A stretch of DNA of 10,462 nucleotides, taken from assembly GCA_903851455.1 (NCBI GenBank), contig CAINOM010000704.1, forward strand, positions 1 through 10,462, read 5' to 3'. A model generated the notes under the pieces. The model searched no databases. It worked only from the letters and a program-made list of their open reading frames with translations, and was not told the origin of the DNA. Position 1 is the first letter of the stretch, and every line of letters starts with the position of its first letter. The position numbers were made by a program, and so were the translations under genes. Positions 6,351 to 10,462 of the stretch are shown here, in pieces. This stretch comes from an uncultured Bacteroidota bacterium. GTDB lineage: Bacteria > Bacteroidota > Bacteroidia > Chitinophagales > Chitinophagaceae.

Positions 6351-6704
6351 ATGAAACTAAGTGGCTGCCTTGTAGTATTGTTTTTATTCTGCTCTTTTGC
6401 TGTTATGGCCCAGCCAGTCTGGTCGCCGGGAAAGCGATCTGAGATGGAAATGGAGTGGATGCGCGACAGCCTGCACATTACTCCCCGGCAGGAACAGAAG
6501 GCGGCGCCGGTGTCGCTTCATTTCCAGGCGCAGATGGACAAGTCAAATGGCGCTGAGAAAACACAGCATGAACTGATGCGGAAGAAAGATGCTGCCATGA
6601 AATCTGTACTGAACAGGGAGCAATATAAAAAGTACTACCGCAGGGAAAAAGAAATAAGGCTGCGACCTAAAGTGAAACCGGACCCGAGGCACCAGGCTTA
6701 TTAA
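6351..6704 (+). CDS. small periplasmic Spy/CpxP-like protein, paralogue
   Basis: The product is 117 residues with a signal peptide (hydrophobic about 7-19, cleavage VMA|Q after residue 20). The pattern matches the upstream neighbour: 'LHITPRQEQK' (about 41-50) aligns with the LTxxQ element, and 'AAMKSVLNREQYKKYYRREKE' (about 81-101) aligns with the second unit. The central spacer is shorter and less conserved, and the C-terminus is very basic (RLRPKVKPDPRH). It likely arose by tandem duplication followed by divergence. It has its own promoter candidate, and 174 nt including a repeat separate the two genes, so they may be regulated separately. The function in the periplasm is unproven; chaperone-like activity is the family-based guess. 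Confidence 0.72.
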   Translation: MKLSGCLVVLFLFCSFAVMAQPVWSPGKRSEMEMEWMRDSLHITPRQEQKAAPVSLHFQAQMDKSNGAEKTQHELMRKKDAAMKSVLNREQYKKYYRREKEIRLRPKVKPDPRHQAY

Positions 6705-6746
6705 ATTCAAAAATCAAAAATCCAAAGTCCGAAACCCGTAAGTTCA
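6705..6746 (+). repeat. degenerate heptamer-periodic tract after the second Spy-like gene
   Basis: Starting at the base after the stop codon, the sequence reads in 7-base steps as attcaaa, aatcaaa, aatccaa, agtccga, aacccgt, aagttca. Neighbouring steps differ by one to three bases, so this is a decayed repeat rather than an exact one. It occupies most of the 59-bp gap between convergent genes. A weak dyad, GCTAT (6754-6758) with ATAGC (6767-6771), is the only hairpin seen near the junction. Confidence 0.6.
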
Positions 6747-6763
6747 TCGCGGAGCTATACTTT

Positions 6764-7813
6764 CTAATAGCATCCCACATCCTTTGCCTGCTGCTTTATT
6801 TTATCCTGCCAGGCTTGCTGCTTATCGGGAATAGTGCCATGATTGGTTTCATTGTCGTAGGTATTCTGCTCTTCGTTGGACAGGTCAAGATATTGTTTGT
6901 GCATCTGCTCGAAAAGGACAAGGTAATTGTCTTTAGTAAATGATGCTTTGCGCATTGCGTTAATAAGCTCGCACGTCTTGATTGCCGTAATATCGAAATG
7001 CGCCTGCTCGTGGGCCAGGAGACCCGTATTGGCGCCATTGGGGTTGAACCATGATTGCTCTTTATCGAAATAAGGCGTGATCTCCACATTAAAGATCATC
7101 TGCCCCTTTTGCACCATTGATGACGTTGCGAATAAATTACCACTCAGTGTCATAGCTTTCTCGGGAACATTTTCCTGTACCTCACCTTTAAAGTCTGCCT
7201 GCGACAACGGCCGTTGCAAACTATACACGATCAGGTTTTTCTTATCTGAGGATTTACCTACCGTCACGTTTACTTTAACCGCCTGTGATAGGGGAAAATT
7301 ATCCCTTTGAACAACCCACCATTTTTCAAATCGCTCCAGGTTGCTTTCAACAGTCTGGCGCACCTTTCTTTCGATATAATCTGCAGGATCGCCATCGGTT
7401 TCGCCCTGCCCACCGCCACTGAATTCAGAGAGATTAACTTCGCCCACGGCATATAAAAACCTGAATGAAATACTGATGGCCCACTTAGCCCCCTTCTTCT
7501 TTGCTTGTACATCCAGCTTCTTTATGTTCAGTGTAATGGGTTGCGTAGTTGTGTCTTCGAGCATGTTCCCTGAAATGAAGTTTTTTATTGCGGCGGCGGT
7601 ACCGTTCTGCAAAACAACATACTGTGTTTTACTACCTTCACTGATGATGCCGATACCCATAGAATCCGGGATGCTGTCGGACACTGCGGCTATGTAAAAA
7701 GTCTTTGGTGAATATGTGGCCTGCTCCTTTTTTAGCTGAATGATCCTTACATCCTGTCCGCACACGGGAAGGTAAGACATCAAAATGACCAGGAGAAAAA
7801 GCGAAATCCTCAT
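6764..7813 (-). CDS. secreted protein with HExxH motif, DUF922-like putative zinc protease
   Basis: The protein has 349 residues from ATG 7813; an in-frame TTG at 7822 would add three. The N-terminus is a signal peptide (hydrophobic about 4-15) with cleavage near VCG|Q at residue 19; Cys18 could instead be lipidated, but Val at -1 is a poor lipobox. Residues about 20-195 form a poorly conserved N-terminal region. The C-terminal part resembles the DUF922 family of predicted secreted Zn-dependent proteases: 'LSQADFKGEV' (about 203-212), 'LLAHEQAHFDI' with zinc-binding-type H268-E269-x-x-H272, and 'YDNETNHG...KQQAWQDKI' (about 319-339). The family name is from memory. The target is unknown and activity is untested. 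It is convergent with the second Spy-like gene and divergent from the thiolase gene. Confidence 0.7.
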   Translation of the reverse strand: MRISLFLLVILMSYLPVCGQDVRIIQLKKEQATYSPKTFYIAAVSDSIPDSMGIGIISEGSKTQYVVLQNGTAAAIKNFISGNMLEDTTTQPITLNIKKLDVQAKKKGAKWAISISFRFLYAVGEVNLSEFSGGGQGETDGDPADYIERKVRQTVESNLERFEKWWVVQRDNFPLSQAVKVNVTVGKSSDKKNLIVYSLQRPLSQADFKGEVQENVPEKAMTLSGNLFATSSMVQKGQMIFNVEITPYFDKEQSWFNPNGANTGLLAHEQAHFDITAIKTCELINAMRKASFTKDNYLVLFEQMHKQYLDLSNEEQNTYDNETNHGTIPDKQQAWQDKIKQQAKDVGCY

Positions 7814-7819
7814 TGTGCT

Positions 7820-7827
7820 CAAAAATA
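7820..7827 (-). promoter_or_regulatory. -7 promoter element of the HExxH protein gene
   Basis: On the reverse strand, TATTTTTG (7827 to 7820) is a perfect TAnnTTTG match ending 6 nt before the ATG at 7813. A TTG at 7854-7852 lies 24 nt further upstream, slightly longer than the usual -33 spacing. Transcription would begin within a base or two of the start codon. Confidence 0.5.
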
Positions 7828-7860
7828 AGTAATAAGGTGCTAATGAAATTCCAAAAAAAG

Positions 7861-7903
7861 AGGGATCAGGTTTTTCAGGATCGGGGAATTTTCAGGATTT
7901 CAG
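7861..7903 (+). repeat. degenerate 'TTTTCAGGAT' direct-repeat tract
   Basis: TTTTCAGGAT occurs twice, at 7872-7881 and 7889-7898 (17 bp apart), with a partial copy (GGATCAGG) just before at 7863-7870. The stretch has a rough 7- or 14-base rhythm, like the tracts after the two Spy-like genes. It lies in the 180-bp gap between divergent genes, so it could also hold regulator sites. A further direct repeat, AGCTCTGG, occurs at 7913-7920 and 7940-7947. Confidence 0.5.
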
Positions 7904-7966
7904 TGTATAATAAGCTCTGGCATGTTGAAAAACCGAAGCAGCTCTGGTACTTCTCAATTAAAAAAC

Positions 7967-7988
7967 TAACTTTATACTCTAACTTTTG
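7967..7988 (+). promoter_or_regulatory. candidate -7 elements of the thiolase gene
   Basis: Two overlapping options are seen. TAACTTTA at 7967-7974 matches TAnnTTTG at 7 of 8 positions and leaves 19 nt to the ATG at 7994. AACTTTTG at 7981-7988 (within TAACTTTTG) also matches at 7 of 8 and ends only 5 nt before the ATG. Neither has an obvious TTG -33 partner. Confidence 0.4.
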
Positions 7989-7993
7989 AGCAG

Positions 7994-9169
7994 ATGCAAA
8001 CAGCATATATAGTGGCAGGATACCGCACTGCGGTGGGAAAATCAAAACGTGGCGGATTTCGTTTTTACCGGCCTGATGACCTGGCAGTGGATGTAATAAA
8101 AGGCTTGCTGGCAAGCGTGCCGCAGCTTGACCCTAAACTGATAGATGATGTAGTAGTGGGCAATGCGGTACCTGAGGCCGAACAAGGCCTGCAGGTGGGC
8201 CGCATAATAGCTAACAAAGCAATCGGCGAATGGGCTGCGGGCGTAACTGTAAACAGATATTGCGGCAGCGGACTGGAGGCGATAGCCATAGCCACCGCAA
8301 AAATACAAATGGGGCTTGCCGACTGTATCATAGCCGGTGGTACTGAAAGCATGAGCCTTGTGCCTACGGCAGGCTGGCGCACCATGCCCAACTATGAGTA
8401 TGCTAAAGAAAACGGAGACTACTACCTGAGTATGGGCCTTACCGCGGAACAGGTTGCCAACGACTATAAAGTATCCAGGGAAGACCAGGACGCGTTTTCG
8501 CTGCGCTCACACCAGAAGGCCATACACGCCATAAAGGAAGGTTATTTTAAAGAAGGTATACTGCCGGTAACCGTGAAAGAAGTGTATGTAAATGAGAAAA
8601 ATAAAAAAGCAGTACGTGAAGTGATCGTGGATACAGACGAAGGGCCGCGGGCTGATACCAGCCTGGCTGCACTTGCAAAGCTACCCGCGGTGTTTGCACA
8701 AGGAGGCTCGGTGACCGCCGGGAACTCATCGCAAACATCTGACGGGGCCGCCTTTACCATAGTGATGGGCGAAAAACTCATGAACCAGTTGGGGCTGAAA
8801 CCTATAGGCCGGCTGGTGAATTGTGCCGCTGCCGGTGTAGATCCGCGCATAATGGGCATAGGACCGATAAAAGCAGTACCCAAGGTGCTGAAGCAGGCGG
8901 GGATGACGCTTAATGACATTGACCTTATTGAGTTGAACGAGGCATTTGCATCGCAATCGCTGGCGGTAATACGCGAGCTGGGCTTGAACCCGGAGATTGT
9001 AAACATAAACGGTGGTGCGATATCTCTTGGCCATCCTCTGGGATGTACCGGCGCCAAGCTAACTATTCAGATACTCGGCGACATGAAACGCCTGAATAAA
9101 AAATACGGGATCGTGACGGCCTGCATCGGCGGCGGGCAAGGGATAGCGGGAATAATAGAAAGGTTTTGA
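7994..9169 (+). CDS. acetyl-CoA C-acyltransferase (thiolase)
   Basis: Thiolases cleave 3-ketoacyl-CoA with CoA (beta-oxidation) or condense two acetyl-CoA units. The product is 391 residues, the typical length for a bacterial thiolase. All catalytic features are present: the nucleophilic Cys90 in 'NRYCGSGLEAI', 'NEAFASQ' (315-321), His347 in 'GGAISLGHPLGCTGA', and the second active-site Cys377 in 'TACIGGGQG'. The N-terminus 'AYIVAGYRTAVGKSKRG' and 'GGTESMSLVP' (115-124) are also standard. The 'R-x-D-Q-D-x-F-S-x-R-S' helix (162-172) and the insertion around 194-225 look closer to FadA-type degradative enzymes than to short biosynthetic thiolases. Chain-length preference cannot be read here. 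No fadB or acyl-CoA dehydrogenase partner lies in the window. Transcription probably stops at the palindrome just downstream. Confidence 0.95.
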   Translation: MQTAYIVAGYRTAVGKSKRGGFRFYRPDDLAVDVIKGLLASVPQLDPKLIDDVVVGNAVPEAEQGLQVGRIIANKAIGEWAAGVTVNRYCGSGLEAIAIATAKIQMGLADCIIAGGTESMSLVPTAGWRTMPNYEYAKENGDYYLSMGLTAEQVANDYKVSREDQDAFSLRSHQKAIHAIKEGYFKEGILPVTVKEVYVNEKNKKAVREVIVDTDEGPRADTSLAALAKLPAVFAQGGSVTAGNSSQTSDGAAFTIVMGEKLMNQLGLKPIGRLVNCAAAGVDPRIMGIGPIKAVPKVLKQAGMTLNDIDLIELNEAFASQSLAVIRELGLNPEIVNINGGAISLGHPLGCTGAKLTIQILGDMKRLNKKYGIVTACIGGGQGIAGIIERF

Positions 9170-9192
9170 TCCTTAAAGTTGCTCGTTTGTTA

Positions 9193-9237
9193 ACATATGC
9201 GCTAATTCATTGAATGAATTAGCGCATATGTATTTTT
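9193..9237 (+). terminator. 39-bp palindrome followed by T-run, likely terminator of the thiolase gene
   Basis: The 19-base arms at 9193-9211 and 9213-9231 are perfectly complementary around a single central base (G9212). In RNA this would form a long hairpin, with a few central bases opened as the loop. The right arm is followed by ATTTTT (9232-9237), so an intrinsic terminator is the simplest reading; it starts 24 nt after the thiolase stop. The stem is longer and more AT-rich than the frr terminator and could also act in DNA as a binding site or cruciform. Confidence 0.75.
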
Positions 9238-9316
9238 ATGCATAATATTGTAGCTTTATTCCCTTTCTTCTTTTCGCAAAAATAAATTCTACTGACCTGC
9301 TAACATTTCGCCGGTT

Positions 9317-9350
9317 TTTGACGCCTAATAATCGTTGCTATTTCATTTTG
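9317..9350 (+). promoter_or_regulatory. candidate promoter of the NHL-repeat gene
   Basis: TTTG at 9317-9320 is followed after 22 nt by TCATTTTG (9343-9350), which differs from TAnnTTTG by one base. Transcription would start near 9356, giving a leader of about 48 nt. The rest of the gap from 9238 to 9403 shows no gene or strong structure. Confidence 0.35.
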
Positions 9351-9403
9351 AACGCACAGCGAGAAATATCGCATTGCGTTTCTGTATCCATAAATAATAG
9401 ATC

Positions 9404-10462
9404 ATGAAGAAGATTATAGTTTTGTTTTCTCTAATTGTAGGAATGTTCGGCAGTATTGTTGCTAAAGGACAAACAGGAGTGGTGAGTACTTACGCAATAT
9501 TTCCTGATACTTTCGACCAACCAGTAGGTATGGTAAAGGACTTGCATGGTAACATTATTTTCTCGCACGACAATGTAATTGATAAAGTGCAACCCTCAGG
9601 TGTCATTGTACGTGTTGCGGGAAATGATACAGCCTTTGGGTATAGCGGGGACGGGGGGACGGCAACAGCCGCTATTTTCAACATGCCAGGAGATCTGGCA
9701 CTTGACAAATGGGGCAACCTGTACGTGACAGACGGACTCAACGATGTACTTAGAAAAATAGACACCAACGGTATTATTACAACTATTGCCGGAAATGGGC
9801 TTTCGGACATATTTGTTGTAGACGGCGTGCCGGCAACCGCTATGGCGTTCTCGCAACTGCTGAGTTCTACGGTAGATGACAAGGGCAATATTTACGTAAC
9901 AGATGGCGGAGTAAGCAGAGTCCGCAAAATTGACACCGCCGGGATCATCACAACACTTTGCGGGTCAGACGGTGTCGGGTTTTATGGAGACGGCGGCCCT
10001 GCAATACACGCCTGGATCTATGACCCTGGCGACCTGGTAATAGACGGGCACGGCAACATCTACATTTCAGATATTGACAATTACAGGATCCGGAAAATAG
10101 ACAGTGCCGGGATAATGACCACCTTTGCCGGGAACGGAGTAGAGGGACACACAGGAGATGGAGGTCCGGCAGTTTCTGCCGAGATAGACGTTGCGGGCGG
10201 ATTAACATTCGACGCGCTGGGCAACTTGTACTTTACTGAATCCGGCCGAAACGTTATTCGAAAAATCACGCCGTCAGGCGTCATCTCGACTGTTGCCGGC
10301 ACGGGAGCTTCAGGATATAGCGGAGACGGAGGCCCTGCGTTATCTGCCAGTTTTCATGCACCAAATTACCTCTGGATAGATGGAACGGGCAACATGTACA
10401 TTATGGATGGCGCAAACCACGCCATCCGGAAGATCGGCGCGGCTGCAGACGTAGCCGCCGAC
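9404..10462 (+). CDS. secreted NHL-repeat protein, 3' end beyond the window
   Basis: An open frame of 353 codons runs from ATG 9404 to the last base of the window without a stop. Residues 1-20 are a signal peptide (MKKIIVLFSLIVGMFGSIVA). The rest is built of repeats of about 56 residues: a degenerate one at about 26-73, then better copies starting near 74, 132, 188, 244 and 300. Each good copy carries 'GYSGDGGPA', a loop 'D..GN.Y..D', then 'IRKI' and 'GIITTIAG'. These are NHL-type beta-propeller blades, close in style to teneurin-like NHL arrays. Six blades are seen and more may follow. Many such Bacteroidota proteins end in a type IX secretion (Por) sorting domain; that part would lie outside the window and is inference. 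The binding partner is unknown. Confidence 0.88.
   Translation, partial: MKKIIVLFSLIVGMFGSIVAKGQTGVVSTYAIFPDTFDQPVGMVKDLHGNIIFSHDNVIDKVQPSGVIVRVAGNDTAFGYSGDGGTATAAIFNMPGDLALDKWGNLYVTDGLNDVLRKIDTNGIITTIAGNGLSDIFVVDGVPATAMAFSQLLSSTVDDKGNIYVTDGGVSRVRKIDTAGIITTLCGSDGVGFYGDGGPAIHAWIYDPGDLVIDGHGNIYISDIDNYRIRKIDSAGIMTTFAGNGVEGHTGDGGPAVSAEIDVAGGLTFDALGNLYFTESGRNVIRKITPSGVISTVAGTGASGYSGDGGPALSASFHAPNYLWIDGTGNMYIMDGANHAIRKIGAAADVAAD

Noticed and set aside
8542..9057. 171-residue reverse frame inside the thiolase gene
   Set aside because: It is a long shadow of a well-conserved enzyme; no start context, no motif, Ser/Pro-rich composition typical of reverse-strand noise.
9490..10302. Several reverse frames opposite the NHL-repeat gene
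   Set aside because: They mirror the repeated Gly/Asp-rich coding strand and resemble each other only because the forward repeats do.
1..10462. A hidden defence, phage or mobile system
   Set aside because: No transposase, integrase, nuclease, toxin-antitoxin, reverse transcriptase or tRNA-attachment structure was found; the genes are housekeeping or envelope functions.

Overview
The window looks like ordinary chromosomal DNA from a member of the Bacteroidota, probably the Chitinophagaceae/Sphingobacteriia side of the phylum. Lineage evidence: start codons mostly lack a Shine-Dalgarno sequence; several genes are preceded by matches to the Bacteroidota -7 promoter element TAnnTTTG; signal peptides end in '...A|Q' or a lipobox; and the order coaX - outer membrane protein - lptC is a familiar Bacteroidota neighbourhood. 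No phage, plasmid, transposase, CRISPR, tRNA or rRNA was seen.

Layout, left to right. (1) 179-1285: a lipoprotein with a glycoside-hydrolase-like TIM-barrel domain. (2) 1383-4009: a tight, overlapping + strand operon of type III pantothenate kinase (coaX), an outer-membrane beta-barrel protein and an LptC-like LPS-transport lipoprotein. (3) 4050-4190: GC-rich short inverted repeats between convergent genes. (4) 4919-4167, - strand: an A-type iron-sulfur carrier (IscA/SufA/ErpA family) followed by an acidic 111-residue orphan. (5) 5091-5654: ribosome recycling factor (frr), divergent from iscA, with a clear intrinsic terminator. (6) 5796-6704: two small periplasmic Spy/CpxP-like paralogues, each followed by a heptamer-periodic repeat tract. 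(7) 7813-6764, - strand: a secreted protein with an HEQAH zinc-protease motif (DUF922-like). (8) 7994-9169: an acetyl-CoA acyltransferase (thiolase), ending in a 39-bp near-perfect palindrome that probably acts as terminator. (9) 9404 to the window end: the N-terminal 353 residues of a secreted NHL-repeat protein, cut off by the window edge.

Most genes are housekeeping or envelope functions: CoA synthesis, LPS transport, Fe-S assembly, ribosome recycling and fatty-acid/acetyl-CoA metabolism, interspersed with secreted proteins of unknown substrate. I see no convincing undescribed multi-gene system. The points most worth a second look are: a CoaX whose conserved Asp before the GT motif reads as Ser; -7-like boxes only 4-6 nt before the ATG at several genes, suggesting leaderless or near-leaderless transcripts; three heptamer-periodic repeat tracts in neighbouring intergenic gaps; the palindrome array after lptC; and the large palindrome after the thiolase gene.
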